Shown: positions 11,079-22,690 of the stretch, one piece after another
Layout: each line of letters begins with the position of its first letter
Numbering within the stretch: position 1 is the first letter of the stretch
Assembly: GCA_022376925.1 (NCBI GenBank)
Contig: JAIOJX010000001.1
Span: forward strand, 2,947,501-3,011,500
DNA: 64,000 nucleotides
Reading direction: 5' to 3'
From: Tragulus kanchil
Lineage: Eukaryota > Chordata > Mammalia > Artiodactyla > Tragulidae
Position numbers and translations under genes: made by a program
Notes under the pieces: generated by a model
What the model was told of the DNA's origin: nothing
Database searches by the model: none
The model's input: the letters and a program-made list of their open reading frames with translations, nothing else

Positions 11079-11124
11079 GGAATAAAGCCCCCCCCCTAAA
11101 AAGTCCAAATTAAAAAAACCCACA

Positions 11125-11440
11125 AAGATCTTTTTGTACGGTTCTTCTATGTATTCTTCTCACCTCTTCTTAACCTCTTCTGCTTCTGTTACGTCCTTGC
11201 TGTTTCTATCCTTTATTGTGCTCATCTTTGCATGGAATGTTCCCTTGTTGTCTCCAATTTTCTTATAAAGATCTCTAGTCTTTCCTATTCTATTATTTTC
11301 TTCTACTTCTTTGCATTGTTCACTTAAGATGGTTCTGTTATCTCTCCTTGCTATTCTCTGGAATTCTTTCTCCTTTGCCTTTCTTACCTCTTCTTAGCTA
11401 TTTGTAAGGCTTCCTCAGACAACCATTTTGCCATCTTACA
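11125..11440 (-). mobile_element. BovB (RTE) LINE fragment, continuation
   Basis: The + strand stretch gtacggttcttctatgtatt through cctcagacaaccattttgcc is the typical antisense of the BovB coding region just upstream of the segment at 10508-11015. Stops are present in all frames. Confidence 0.75.
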
Positions 11441-11448
11441 TTTCTTTG

Positions 11449-11499
11449 GCGGGGGGTGGGGGAGGTGGGGTGGGGTGAGGGGTGGGGGGATGGTTTGGG
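11449..11499 (+). other. G-rich tract with G-quadruplex potential
   Basis: At least six runs of four or more G separated by one to three bases lie between 11450 and 11487. The tract falls between BovB and the retroviral integrase remnant, on the sense strand of GABRA3 intron 7. Confidence 0.8.
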
Positions 11500-11522
11500 T
11501 CACTGCCTCCTGTTCAAATGAG

Positions 11523-12338
11523 TTAAATTTTTAATGTATGATTCATTTTCTCAGTTTTTTCTGTTGTTTGTGATCTCCAGGATAAGTGTAACTTTGAATC
11601 AATTTTCAGTGCTTTACACACTCGTTGGGTTATGTTACAGACAAAAGCAGGCCCATTATCACTTTGGAGGGTGTTAGTTTGTCCAAACTGGGGAATCATT
11701 TCCTTAAGGAGGACTTTAACCACTTCAGAGGCTTTCTCTGTCCAGGTGGGATATGCTTTCACCCATCCTTAAAAGGTGTCCACACATCCCAGCAGGTATC
11801 TGAAGTTTGCTGCAATTCTGTGCATTTGAGCAAAGTCTATTTGCCAGTCCTCGGTGGGACAAGTCCCTTTGTGCTGGGTCTGCATCTGCGGATATCCGAT
11901 AGTAGTTTTGGGGTTATTTTTAGCACAAATCATACAAGTCTGAGTGACTCGCTGGATGGTCCTTTATAGGTGAGGTCCCATTATATATTTCTGAATCCTT
12001 TGTAAGGAGGCATCTCTCCCGTAATGGGTGCTGTCGTGGATGTGCTGCAGCACAGTGTCCAAGAGGGCCTCAGGGATCAAAACAGTCCCTCGTGCATTAC
12101 ATTTCCAGCCGGGTGAGTCATGGTCCAGAGTGAAACCCCACTCTTTGGCCCTCTCCTTGTCCTTTCCTGAATAGGCTGGCTGGTATTTTGACAAGTCAGT
12201 CTGTGGAAGGAGTGACTCTATCATGGCTTGATAATCACCTTCTTTTGCTCCTTTCTTTTCAGACTGATCAGCTAACCAATCACCCTTTATTATATGAGTC
12301 TCACACTTCTGGTCCCCTGGGCCATGCGTTATGATCAC
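11523..12338 (-). pseudogene. Retroviral pol remnant: integrase and RNase H end
   Basis: Minus-strand frames between 12338 and 11964 carry the end of RNase H and the first half of an HHCC zinc finger (HIHDSTH). The second half follows in another frame as CMICAKN near 11940. The catalytic core then shows WQIDF and, in the frame 11762-11523, SDNGPAF, followed by a KTEKMN segment where the third acidic residue is expected. The frame changes at least twice and contains stops, so no active integrase can be made. The piece continues directly from the reverse transcriptase remnant upstream. Confidence 0.8.
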
Positions 12339-12339
12339 C

Positions 12340-13070
12340 TGCGAGGACTTATGGACTGCTTTTAATAGTAACAGGATTCCAGAAGCATGTGCTATATCTT
12401 TATTGTTTGAAGTGAGAAGTCCCCTTTCTTTTCCTTCAGTGCCTCATAAAAGGGCTTCCTATGAGCCCATATGTTGGAATCCAAATCCAACAGAGCTCTG
12501 ATATTCCCAGAAAACCTCTCAGTTGTCTATGAGTCTTGGATGTTCTCAAGCCTGCAACTGCCCATTTTCTATCAGGAAAAAGACCTCAACATCCTTGAGA
12601 AAGGACAAAACCTAGATACCTGACTTGTTGCTTACATACTTGATCCTTTCTCTGGGAGGCCTGATATCCACAACTGGCCAAACAGTTCAGGGTGCTGATG
12701 GAATTTTGTAGACACTTATCATAAGAAGGGCTTGCTATGAGCAAGTCATCCACATATTGAAGTACGATTCCTTCATCCAATATTAAGTTTCTAAGGTCCC
12801 TTGCCAATATTTCCCCAAACAAGGTAGAAGAATTCTTAAATTCTTAAGGCAAGAGTGTCCAAAAATACTGTTGGATTATTTGTGCTTCTGGCTCCTGCCT
12901 TCACAAGCAAAGAGCTGCTGTGATTCTCCTGCAATAGGAATGCAGAAAAAAGCATCCTTCAAGTCCCAGACTGAGAACCAGCTCTATTCTCCCAGGATAG
13001 TTGCAAGCAGGGTGTATGAATTGGGTACCACAGGGTACAAATCTTGGACTCTTTAGCTAATAGCTCTCAA
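12340..13070 (-). pseudogene. Retroviral pol remnant: reverse transcriptase
   Basis: The minus-strand frame 12822-12586 contains QYVDDLLIA, the reverse transcriptase active-site motif with both aspartates present. Upstream, near 12960, a different frame shows DLKDAFF, which carries the first catalytic aspartate. Stops and frame shifts separate the two. The stretch 12340-12580 is degenerate and should span the connection region and the start of RNase H. A Bov-tA SINE (13095-13240) separates this piece from the protease. Confidence 0.8.
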
Positions 13071-13094
13071 GTCTTGGACAAAGAGATATTCTTT

Positions 13095-13240
13095 GGAATT
13101 CTCCAGGCAAGAATACTAGAGTGGGTTTCCATGCCATCCTCCAGGGGGTCTTTCTGATCCAGGAATTGAACCTGTACCTCTTACGTCTCCTGCTTTGGCA
13201 GGCAGGTTCTTTACCACGAGCACCAACTGGGAAGCCTGTG
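13095..13240 (-). mobile_element. Bov-tA SINE inserted in the retroviral pol remnant
   Basis: On the + strand it reads ctccaggcaagaatactaga, then atccaggaattgaacctgta and ggcaggttctttaccacgag, the antisense of a Bov-tA element truncated at its 3' side. It shows that the provirus was already in place when this ruminant SINE inserted. Confidence 0.85.
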
Positions 13241-13492
13241 TTTCAGGGTCAGGTCCTCTAATTGGCATTCTAGTGGTTGTAAGAAAGAAAAATTGTGCAC
13301 TTCTCCAGAAACAACCATGACTGGAATGGACTCAGATGTTTTCTTTGCTACCTTGGTGTTTACCAGAGAGTATTCCTCTCCCATATCTACCAGAAAGTCA
13401 ACTTGCCCCCCTACTGTCAAAGTTACCTGGGGCTCCTGTGGGGAAATTAGATTGGATCCCTCAAGTCCAAGGGATCCCCCAGGCCTCTTCAT
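13211..13492 (-). pseudogene. Retroviral aspartic protease remnant
   Basis: The minus-strand frame contains VTLTVGGQVDFLVDMGEEYS followed by LVNTKVA. The Asp of the catalytic D-S/T-G motif is present, but the second residue is Met, so the motif reads DMG and is probably inactive. The frame runs into the Bov-tA insertion. It lies in the expected place between gag and reverse transcriptase. Confidence 0.65.
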
Positions 13493-13533
13493 TCATCATC
13501 AGAGTGTTCTTCTCTTTCTATCACAGGAGCAGC

Positions 13534-14616
13534 TCCTGTCTGTCTTTTACTGTTTTCCTTCTTATTTCTTAGCCTAGGGAAATCTGTTTTCAAGAGCTCT
13601 TCCTCCTTGCAGTAAACACATTGTTCCTTTCTCAGTGGTGGCTTCTGTTTCTCTTCAGGTTACTTGCTTTACGGAAATCCAATGCTGCTGTCGGGAAAGT
13701 GGCTTTCCATCTTGACCATCTTGGTTCTGTCTTTGTTCTGTGTTATTCAGCTCTTTAAAAGCAACATCTACCAAATGAGAAGTGTTCATTCCAAATGCAC
13801 CATCTAACGTTTGTAATATTCATCTCATATCTGCGGTACTTTGCCCAATGAAAGTCAAATTTACCATTCTCATATTTTTAGGGGCCTCAGGGTCAACACC
13901 AGTGTACTGCCTATAAGCATGATCAATTCTTTTTAGAAATTCTGATGAGTCCTCATTGGGTTTTTGATGTATTTCCTGAATTTTGTTTAAGCTCTTTTGC
14001 CTAGGTACTCCCTTTCAAAGACCTGCTAAGATACACTTCCTATAATGCTCTAGGTGTGTCATTTCTCCATTGTTAGGATCCTAGTCAGGTTGAGCAGTAG
14101 GAATTCCAGATTTGCTTCTGGAGTTCCATCTGGATCTGCTAGATGAAGTTTCTGTGCTTTCTCTCTAGCCTTGTCAGTGATCATCCTCCTTTCATCCCCA
14201 GTAAGCATCAAATTCCCAAAAGGGTGAATGTCTGCCTGAGAGGGATGGTGAATGGCAAAGATAGAAGTGAAGAGCTCAGTCATATGGAGGGGTCCTCTTG
14301 GTATGTAGGGTTATAGTTTTTCCAGTTAAACCAATCTGAAATTGAGAATGGCTTATGCATCCATGGAAGCCCAGCTGCTTGGCCATCTGTATTAAGGCCT
14401 CCTATGGGATACTGGCACAAGGAAAGTTGCCCTGCTCCAGAAGTGACCCCTAATCAATTTTGGTGCCCTGTCAGATCTTAGATGGTGACACCAAACCAGG
14501 CTCCTGTGGCCTGGAGGTTAACATAGAAACTTATAGTTGATTCCCATAAGTAGGTGAAATAGGAAAGAGTGGATATGTTGGTGCAAACTGCTCGACCAGT
14601 CTTCTCCTTTATAGGG
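13534..14616. repeat. Copy A of duplication 3 plus 15-bp filler
   Basis: Positions 13534-14601 recur at 14617-15684, offset 1083 bp, with no difference seen by eye. A 15-bp filler, ttctcctttataggg at 14602-14616, is present only at the junction. The duplicated block lies within gag. Confidence 0.95.
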
Positions 14617-16090
14617 TCCTGTCTGTCTTTTACTGTTTTCCTTCTTATTTCTTAGCCTAGGGAAATCTGTTTTCAAGAGCTCTTCCTCCTTGCAGTAAAC
14701 ACATTGTTCCTTTCTCAGTGGTGGCTTCTGTTTCTCTTCAGGTTACTTGCTTTACGGAAATCCAATGCTGCTGTCGGGAAAGTGGCTTTCCATCTTGACC
14801 ATCTTGGTTCTGTCTTTGTTCTGTGTTATTCAGCTCTTTAAAAGCAACATCTACCAAATGAGAAGTGTTCATTCCAAATGCACCATCTAACGTTTGTAAT
14901 ATTCATCTCATATCTGCGGTACTTTGCCCAATGAAAGTCAAATTTACCATTCTCATATTTTTAGGGGCCTCAGGGTCAACACCAGTGTACTGCCTATAAG
15001 CATGATCAATTCTTTTTAGAAATTCTGATGAGTCCTCATTGGGTTTTTGATGTATTTCCTGAATTTTGTTTAAGCTCTTTTGCCTAGGTACTCCCTTTCA
15101 AAGACCTGCTAAGATACACTTCCTATAATGCTCTAGGTGTGTCATTTCTCCATTGTTAGGATCCTAGTCAGGTTGAGCAGTAGGAATTCCAGATTTGCTT
15201 CTGGAGTTCCATCTGGATCTGCTAGATGAAGTTTCTGTGCTTTCTCTCTAGCCTTGTCAGTGATCATCCTCCTTTCATCCCCAGTAAGCATCAAATTCCC
15301 AAAAGGGTGAATGTCTGCCTGAGAGGGATGGTGAATGGCAAAGATAGAAGTGAAGAGCTCAGTCATATGGAGGGGTCCTCTTGGTATGTAGGGTTATAGT
15401 TTTTCCAGTTAAACCAATCTGAAATTGAGAATGGCTTATGCATCCATGGAAGCCCAGCTGCTTGGCCATCTGTATTAAGGCCTCCTATGGGATACTGGCA
15501 CAAGGAAAGTTGCCCTGCTCCAGAAGTGACCCCTAATCAATTTTGGTGCCCTGTCAGATCTTAGATGGTGACACCAAACCAGGCTCCTGTGGCCTGGAGG
15601 TTAACATAGAAACTTATAGTTGATTCCCATAAGTAGGTGAAATAGGAAAGAGTGGATATGTTGGTGCAAACTGCTCGACCAGTCGGGGAGCTGGGTTGGT
15701 CAGAGGAGGTTTTAAAGTTTTGAAATAATATGTCCTCATTCTCATTTTCTCCCAATCCCTCTTGTAGAACAGGTTTTCCCTTCAGACCATTGTACCATAA
15801 GGCAGTAGCCATTTAACTTCTTTTCCTCTTGATGCAATAGCATAAATGCTTCTACATATAGAATCTTATCATTTTTACCTGCTCTTTTATGAAACAATTC
15901 TAATTACTATATTGTATAATATTGAACAATTCAAAGGCCATTTCTCTCCTGATCCTTACATATTATACTATACACTATTAAAATAGAATATTATTTCTTC
16001 CTTAGTCATAGGCCCACAGCTGTATTTTATGCATTTACTTAAGATATGTCCCCAAAGGCTTTCCTTAGGGACAGGTGGAGTATTTCCCAT
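13560..16090 (-). pseudogene. Retroviral gag remnant (partly duplicated)
   Basis: A minus-strand ATG at 16090 opens MGNTPPVPKESLWGHILSK. The start MG and the small polar residues fit an N-myristoylated matrix protein. Downstream on the minus strand, capsid-like frames at 15366-15142 and 14283-14059 are identical because of duplication 3; each includes HPSQADIHPFGNLMLTGDER, a capsid-style segment. Frames are broken throughout. A single-copy gag would be about 1.08 kb shorter, so the real length is about 1.45 kb, in keeping with a class I gag. Confidence 0.7.
14617..15684. repeat. Copy B of duplication 3
   Basis: This is a direct repeat of 13534-14601. After its end the sequence reads ggggagctgggttggtcaga, which is absent after copy A. 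Confidence 0.95.
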
Positions 16091-16253
16091 ATTTATAAGT
16101 TCAAGAACAATGAAAACCAAAAAGGACAAGCAAATTCCAATGCCAGAGGCACAAACAGTTTCCATCATGAAGGAGGGCAAAACAAAAGCAAGTGAACACA
16201 AAACAAAAATGAAAGAAATGGTTCATGAATCAGATAAGACTCCAACAACAATT

Positions 16254-16469
16254 AATGCATGCATGTGTGCTGAGTCACTCAGTCATGTCCAACTCCACGA
16301 TCCCATAAACTGTTGCCTGCAGGGCTCCTCTTTCCATGGAGTTTTCCAGGCAAGAATACTGGAGGGGATTGCCATTTTCTTCTTCAGGGACTCTTCCTGA
16401 CCCAGGGATCAAACTCACGTCTCCTGCATTGGCAGGCAGATTCTTTACCATTGGGCTACCAGGGAAGCG
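16254..16469 (-). mobile_element. Bov-tA SINE with 14-bp target-site duplication
   Basis: Perfect flanks ctccaacaacaatt lie at 16240-16253 and 16470-16483. The + strand shows tcactcagtcatgtccaact at the start and accattgggctaccagggaa at the end. It lies in the retroviral leader between the candidate 5' LTR and gag. Confidence 0.92.
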
Positions 16470-16809
16470 CTCCAACAACAATTGCCCTCTCCAAAAGGAT
16501 ACTCTGATCAGATGAACAAGCTGGCTTTTCCCTTAAAGGAAAATCCCAAATTGAGAGGGAAAAATGTTTCCAGTTGTATACATCTGTGCAATTAAACCTA
16601 TCAGATCAAGCCTGTTGGTTCCCAAACATTGAATCCTTGCTCCAGCTGCCAAGCTCTGAGACAGTCAGTGCTGCTCTATGGAATTTTGATGAGAAGATCC
16701 TCAGGACAAGTAAGTGGCATTCTCAGCTGCTAGAGCCTTACCTTAAAATTCTCCAACCAGGGCTAGCTGGTCACAAGTAGCGAGGCTCCTGACTGGTTTT
16801 GCTAAAAAT

Positions 16810-17098
16810 TTGCTATTGAGCTTAAGCTTATTCTGCTTGCTGCACAACAGGCCAATTAATTGGGAGATAAGTTGTTGGAGCAAGGGATAATGACTTAATG
16901 GGAAAGCTAGCAGACCGAGAAGATGGCAGACTAGTGTCTCAAAAAAAATTTTTTTCCTTAGTCCAAATTTGGGCTCCTTTTAAACAGAAGAGGAGAGTGG
17001 CACAAGGCCCACTGCAGAAGCAGACCAGTGGCTGAGTGAGGTGGCTATAGTTTGTGCCTGCCTCGCCCCCATTATAGTCTCTGCGTCTGTCATCACAC
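16810..17098 (-). repeat. Candidate 5' LTR of the endogenous retrovirus
   Basis: This is the partner of 9835-10221 (see that entry for shared pieces). For a minus-strand provirus this is the upstream LTR. No clear primer binding site could be seen next to it. Confidence 0.5.
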
Positions 17099-17969
17099 AT
17101 CTCTCTTTTTATAAGAGCGTCAGTCATAGTGAATTAGGTCCCATCCTACTCCAGTATGACCGCATCTTAACTAGTTATATCTGCAACAAGCCTCTTTCTG
17201 AAGGTCACATTTTGAGGCATTCAGCATTATGACTCCATATCTTTCTAGGAGATACAATTCAACCTATAATCATAACAAGTAGGGAGCCCAGACAGAAAAT
17301 AAACATTAGGGAGTTATCAGAGTTTAAGGTGTTATTTAAAGATACAAACCTGGATAAGAATGCTAAGAAAGTGAGACAGCCTCGTTTGTCTGCTCTCCCC
17401 CCTTCGCCCAAGCAGTTGCTGAGCAAGGCCTGGCAGAGCAGTGTGCTGTGGAAGCTTGAGGCAAGTGCACACACATTGTGGCTTCTCACCTTGGGTGAGT
17501 CTGGGTGGTTGCAGACTCACTGACAGGTAGGCCAGCACATTGATGGAGACGGTGATGCTCTTGACCATGAACTGAGAAGACCCTCTGCTGGTGTGAAAGG
17601 CCAGTTGAAGGTGCTTTGGCTAGAACATCATGACCTTGTACTAGGGGTAGTCACGCCCTAGCAGGGCTCATTGGGTTGGATGCATGTCGGGTCTGCCGTA
17701 GGTATGGTAGGAGCACCTCTGATAATGAGGAGCAACCAGGACGCAGGAACATTTGCCCTCCTGAGGTCAGGGAAGACAGGAAATGGCCCTGCAGGCAATG
17801 TTGCAGCTGCCTGGCCTGCCTGCTCCTATCAAATCCTCTACTAGGTGGGTCCATACAGATGGGCCAACTGAGGTTACCCTACTAGGATCCAGGATTTGAT
17901 ACCTCCTCCAAATTGTCCCTCCACCCCAATATAAGAGTCTGGATTTGGGGCCTGTGATGCCAACCTCTG

Positions 17970-18196
17970 CCCACCCTTCACTTTCTCCAGCTCTGCCCAC
18001 TAATTTCCTCTCCTTTTCACTGAAAGCTCCATTCCTCTCCAGCTCCAGAAGCAAACCTGACTGAGACAGGAAGCATTTCAGTAAACCATAATACTCCCAG
18101 TACTCTTCTTATTCCCACTTCCTTTTAATAATTCAGTTGCTGGACACACCAAGGTACATGACTTAGTAATGCTGGGCTCAGGTGTTTCTCCCATTC
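17970..18196. repeat. Inverted repeat arm 1, upstream of exon 8
   Basis: The reverse complement of this 227-bp stretch matches 19332-19556 with about 16-17 differences, including one uninterrupted 48-bp match. It lies in intron 7. The sequence is not one of the SINE or L1 types seen elsewhere in the window. Confidence 0.95.
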
Positions 18197-18594
18197 ATTC
18201 CAGACACTCATTGGCCGGGCCCAGGCCTTGAAGCAGCCGTGAACCTCTTCCCCCATCTGCAGCCCAGTGACGGCAGTGGTTTCCATAGGTTGCAGTCCAT
18301 GGGTCCTCAGATTCTCTCCCATTTAAATGAAAAACTTTAGGGCCAGTTCGTTTTTGGGCACTTTGGCTCCCTTGGTGAGGACGGCTGACCAGATTTAGAG
18401 GAGCTGGTCCCGAGGGCACCTCCAGCTGAGATCTGCCTCTTCAGCCAGGTCAGGGCACTGGCAAGAGGACACAGACTGGATGCTGGCTGAATGTTCCTGG
18501 GCAGGGTAACTTATCCAGACAGGGACCCCTTCCTCTTAGCCGGGCCTGAACCTTGAAGGGTGAAGGTTGAGCCTGGGGACCTTGCCCATTGTTG

Positions 18595-18893
18595 TCAGAA
18601 GAGAGAATAACATTTGTTTTGGTGGAGGTTTATAAGAACATGGTGACCTGAACTGTGACTCGACCTTGAGAACAAACAATCTGACACCCAGAAATTTCTA
18701 ACAGCTAACATGCCCTTCCCTCACCTTTCTTATAAAAGGACTTTGCTGAAAACTTTCCAGGAGTTCATTAGGGCATGAGCTACTCATCTCTTTGCATGGC
18801 CCCACAATAAATGTTTCTCTGTTCCAAACTCCGACACTTTAGGACTGTTTGGCCTCAGTGTGCGTTGGGCATATGGATTTGTGTTTGGTAACA
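18595..18893 (+). mobile_element. Solo LTR with TATA box and polyadenylation signal
   Basis: The stretch has LTR architecture in sense orientation: a TATA-like tataaaag at 18731-18738, an AATAAA at 18806-18811, then a short U5-like tail ending gtttggtaaca. No matching second LTR or internal retroviral sequence adjoins it, so it is read as a solo LTR. Its 5' boundary is uncertain. It lies 200 bp before exon 8 and inside the loop of the inverted repeat. Confidence 0.6.
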
Positions 18894-19079
18894 TTTCTCC
18901 AAAAAAAACCCCAATAAAACCCACCTCTGTTCTTTTTCATGATTATTAAAGAGATCTGGTTACAGGGACCTGAGAGGTGCTGGAATGTCTTATTTTGAGT
19001 GTAAGGTTAAGGAGGTTTGTGAATTGAATTGGGATCCACCTTGATCCAACAATGTTTATTTCACTGCACTAATGTCTAA

Positions 19080-19310
<231 letters not shown>

Positions 19311-19331
19311 TAGGGGTGAGAATGGTGTAGT

Positions 19332-19556
19332 GAATGGAGAAACACTTAGCCCAGCACTACTAAGTCATGCACCTTGGTGCATCCAGCAACTGAATTATTA
19401 AAAGGAAGTAGGAATAAGAAGAGTACTGAGAGTATTATGGTTTACTGAAATGCTTCCTGTCTCAGTCAGGTTTGCTTCAGGAGCTGGAGAGGGATGGAAC
19501 TTTCTGTGAAAAGAAGAGGAAATTAGTGGGCAGAGCTAGAAAAAGTGAAGGGTGGG
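19332..19556. repeat. Inverted repeat arm 2, downstream of exon 8
   Basis: This stretch begins 87 bp after the exon 8 donor and is the inverted copy of 17970-18196. Shared words include ccagcaactgaattattaaa and tgcttcctgtctcagtcagg. Confidence 0.95.
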
Positions 19557-20635
19557 AAACTAAGCTGACAACAGGGAAGAAGACTGGGGCTTTTTTATGA
19601 CCCATTTTTGTATACGACCATATACAAAATTTTTGTATATGACTTTGCTGATTCCCCTCTAGCCTTTTTGAAAGTATAAATTATCTGATAATCAGGAAGA
19701 GCTACACAAAGTTTGAAGTTTTTTACAATAGTACCTACAATTAGAGAAATGTTCTTCAGTATGAATTGACTATTGTCTAGGAAGATATTTGCATATCCTT
19801 AGCACTTCTCCCTGGGAAACTTAAAGCACATAAAACATTTTCTGTCTGTTTTTCTCATCTTAAGATTTTTCTCAAGGAGATAAGCATTAATTGACTCTGT
19901 TTTTAATTTTGACTCTTAATCCACCAAACTGTCTCTGTATGCTTTGATATGCTGAGTACTCAACAAAGAAGGCCAATATTTCCTACAGAGATCCTGAAGT
20001 TATACTGTGTAAATAGAGAATAAATGATGTTGGTTCAGAAAGAAGAAAGCATTTTATGTCAGGTAGAAGAGGAGACAGCAGTGGAGAAAGAAAGATAAAT
20101 AGTAACCTCTAATGTAAGAAAAAAAATCTAGAAGGGTATGATATCGTGGAATTCAAGAGAGGTGAGTGTTTCAAGAAGCAGGAAATAATTCACTGGGGTG
20201 AATTCTGTGTGTTTAGGTAAAATGCAGGTAAAAACTGTATTTGGGATCATGATATGCTACAGATTTGGGATCATGGTTGCTAGTGATTTGAAAAGGACAG
20301 TTCTAATGAAGTTAGGGGAGCATCATCTATATAAGAGTAGATTAAATTTGCCCAGTTTTTAGAAATATTACAAACTAGGTACCTTAACTTAAAAGAGAAA
20401 AACAGATAAAACAGAAAACTTTCTTTTTTAATATCTGAGCTCATAAGAAATTGAAAACACTCAGTGGCCCAAATGGAAGAAGGAACTGAAAACTGGAATG
20501 TTGATCACATTAGCTGTTGTAGCATGAAAATGGATGGATGGACAGACTACTAGTTTTGATAGATAAGAGTTTGAGTTTTAAGGTTACACAAGAAAGGGTT
20601 TCAGCCTGAGTGAAGTTAAGGTTTAGAAGTAGGAC

Positions 20636-20830
20636 TGTGGTAGGCTTAATAATGACTCCAGTGATACCCATGTCCTAATCTCTTGAATTTGTGAATGTTA
20701 CCTTATATGGCAAAAAAGGGACTTTAGAAATTTAAGTTAAGGATTTTAATATGGGGAGATTATCTTGCATTATCTCAAGCAGCTTTAGTTGGGTGGGACA
20801 GACATGCATCATCAAAGCAACATACTAGAC
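20636..20830 (+). repeat. MaLR/MLT-type LTR fragment
   Basis: The series gtggtaggcttaataatgac, ccatgtcctaatctcttgaa, accttatatggcaaaaaagg and ggggagattatcttgcatta is a common mammalian MLT-like LTR start. It is diverged. Confidence 0.6.
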
Positions 20831-21583
20831 TTTTAGAAGTGTTCAAAGGAAGTGAGAGGGTAGTCACACACACACACAGAAAAAGAAAAAAAAAAACTTT
20901 ATAGAAGAGTCTTGAAAGAGAAGCACTGGGTGGCAGGCCTGGATCTTTAAAAATGTCAAACTTCTTTATCCATCTACGAAGTATACCAGATGCTTGACTG
21001 AGGGCCCCACCAGCTCTGACTAGCTAAGAGCTCTTCACAAAATGACAGTTTTAATTAACCCTTAGAGACTAGAGTTCTAAACATCTCTACTGAGATGTGG
21101 CACACATACACTTGTGCTGCATTATAGTTCTCCCAACCCATGCTTTGACTCTGTTACAAATGTCTCAGTATGGACAGTAGCATTTGCTGATAACCATAAA
21201 TGAGGTTGTTTCTGTTTCTTCCATGAATCACTTGTTCAAGGCGATCAGAGGGTCACTGAACCTTAGATCCGTTCTCAGAGCTTACTGGACTACAAATTCA
21301 AATAGTTTGTTATGAGGTACGAGATGTATGGCTGATTCCTGACAGGGCTTAAAATGCCTTTTTGCTCATCAGCCTTGACAACTCTCTGCTTAGTTTGCAC
21401 AAAGGTACTCCTCTAGGGTCTCTTTGTTGAAACTGTATTAAGTCTTTGCCAGTTTGGATTTTAATTTATGTAGTAAACGTGTAAGTAAGGTACTCAAAGA
21501 ATCAAGATATGAAGGGAGACTCCAGAGATTGCAGCACACATGGCTTTCTCTCTATGTAGAGTTAACAGTTAATAGGCCTTATC

Positions 21584-21797
21584 TGGACTTCCCTGGTGGC
21601 TCAGTGTTAAAAAATCTTCCTGAAATGCAGGAGACCTGGGTTCAATCCCTGGGTGGGGAAGATCCCCTGGAGGAGAACATGGCAACCCATTCCAGTACTC
21701 ATCCCTGGAGAAGGCCACGGACAGAGGCGTCTGGCGGGCTATAGTCCATAGGGCCGCACAGAGTCAGACATGACTGAAGCAACTAAGCAGCAGCAGC
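21584..21797 (+). mobile_element. Bov-tA SINE
   Basis: The element runs from tggacttccctggtggctca to a (cag)n tail. The flanks aggccttatc (21574-21583) and aggccgtatc (21798-21807) form a target-site duplication with one mismatch. Confidence 0.9.
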
Positions 21798-22125
21798 AGG
21801 CCGTATCAGCTTGCTTTTTGATAAAACATATCTCACCCCATTAGGACTGTCTTCCAATGCCCTACTTGACCCAGGCTCACGAGGGTCACATTCTCCATCT
21901 TCTTGAGGAATCCAACACTTAGAAAGGGGTTCTGACCATTCCTTCTTACTTGATTCTGGATGACTTTGGGTACACAACTGCATTACCAAAATTCTAGAGG
22001 AGCCTGTAGGGAATATTCATAGATGGAGAGAATGAAGGCGAGGAGAGACTAAGGAAATTACCTGAGATACAAAGCCAGTAAGTGGCAGGACTCAGGCCTC
22101 CCTACTCCTAGTGTATATATTTAAG

Positions 22126-22340
22126 CCTGGGGCTTCCCAGGTGGTTCAGTGGTAAAGAATCTACCTGCAATGCAGGAGATGTGGTTTGGATTTCTGAGTT
22201 GGGAAGATCCCCTGGAGAAAGGCATGGCAACCCACTCCAGTATGCATGCTTGGGAAATCCCATGGAGGGGAGCCCGGGGGCCTGCAGTTCATGGGGCTGC
22301 AACAGAATCAGGCGTGGCTTCATGACTAAACAACAACAAC
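22126..22340 (+). mobile_element. Bov-tA SINE
   Basis: The head ggggcttcccaggtggttca and a tail ending aaacaacaacaac identify the element. The short flanks atttaag at 22119-22125 and 22341-22347 fit a target-site duplication. Confidence 0.9.
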
Positions 22341-22504
22341 ATTTAAGACTGGAATACTCTTACTAATAATTATAGAATTGTTATTATAATATTATTGTTA
22401 AAATGTGACTATAGTTACACTACTATGATTAATTATATAATTATGACAATACTATTGTTTATAACAACAGTAAAATAAGAGTAGTGTTAATTATAGAAGC
22501 TGTT

Positions 22505-22690
22505 ATTTATTGATAATACTCTGTGCAAATATTGTGCTGTGGACTTTCCAAGTATCATCTCATTGGATTCCCTGACAAATCTGAGTCTGGTATAATCATG
22601 TACGTTTTACACATGACAAAACTTAGAAAGATAAAACACCTTGTTCAAGGTCATATTACAAGTAAGTGCCAAAATTTCAGTCCATTTCAG
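22505..22690 (+). repeat. MIR-like ancient SINE
   Basis: ccaagtatcatctcattgga, tacgttttacacatgacaaa and ccttgttcaaggtcatatta follow the MIR core order. Confidence 0.65.

Larger units (their letters stand above)
9835..17098 (-). mobile_element. Decayed class I-type endogenous retrovirus
   Basis: On the minus strand, in retroviral order, are a candidate LTR (about 17098-16810), a gag start at 16090, gag remnants to about 13560, protease (13492-13211), reverse transcriptase and RNase H (about 13070-12340) and integrase (12338-11523), followed by a second LTR (10221-9835). The reading frames are broken by stops, frame changes and SINE insertions (13095-13240 and 16254-16469). Env is not found: its expected place is filled by L1 and BovB. 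Part of gag is present twice because of duplication 3. Motif style (YVDD, DLKDAFF, SDNGPAF) fits gammaretrovirus-like class I elements. No intact gene remains. Confidence 0.75.

Noticed and set aside
13211..16090. An active or protein-coding endogenous retrovirus
   Set aside because: Gag, protease, reverse transcriptase and integrase all carry stops, frame changes or SINE insertions, and env is missing.
21780..21800. CAG triplet runs (also at 56029 and 56895) as possible triplet expansions
   Set aside because: They are the ordinary 3' tails of Bov-tA SINEs.
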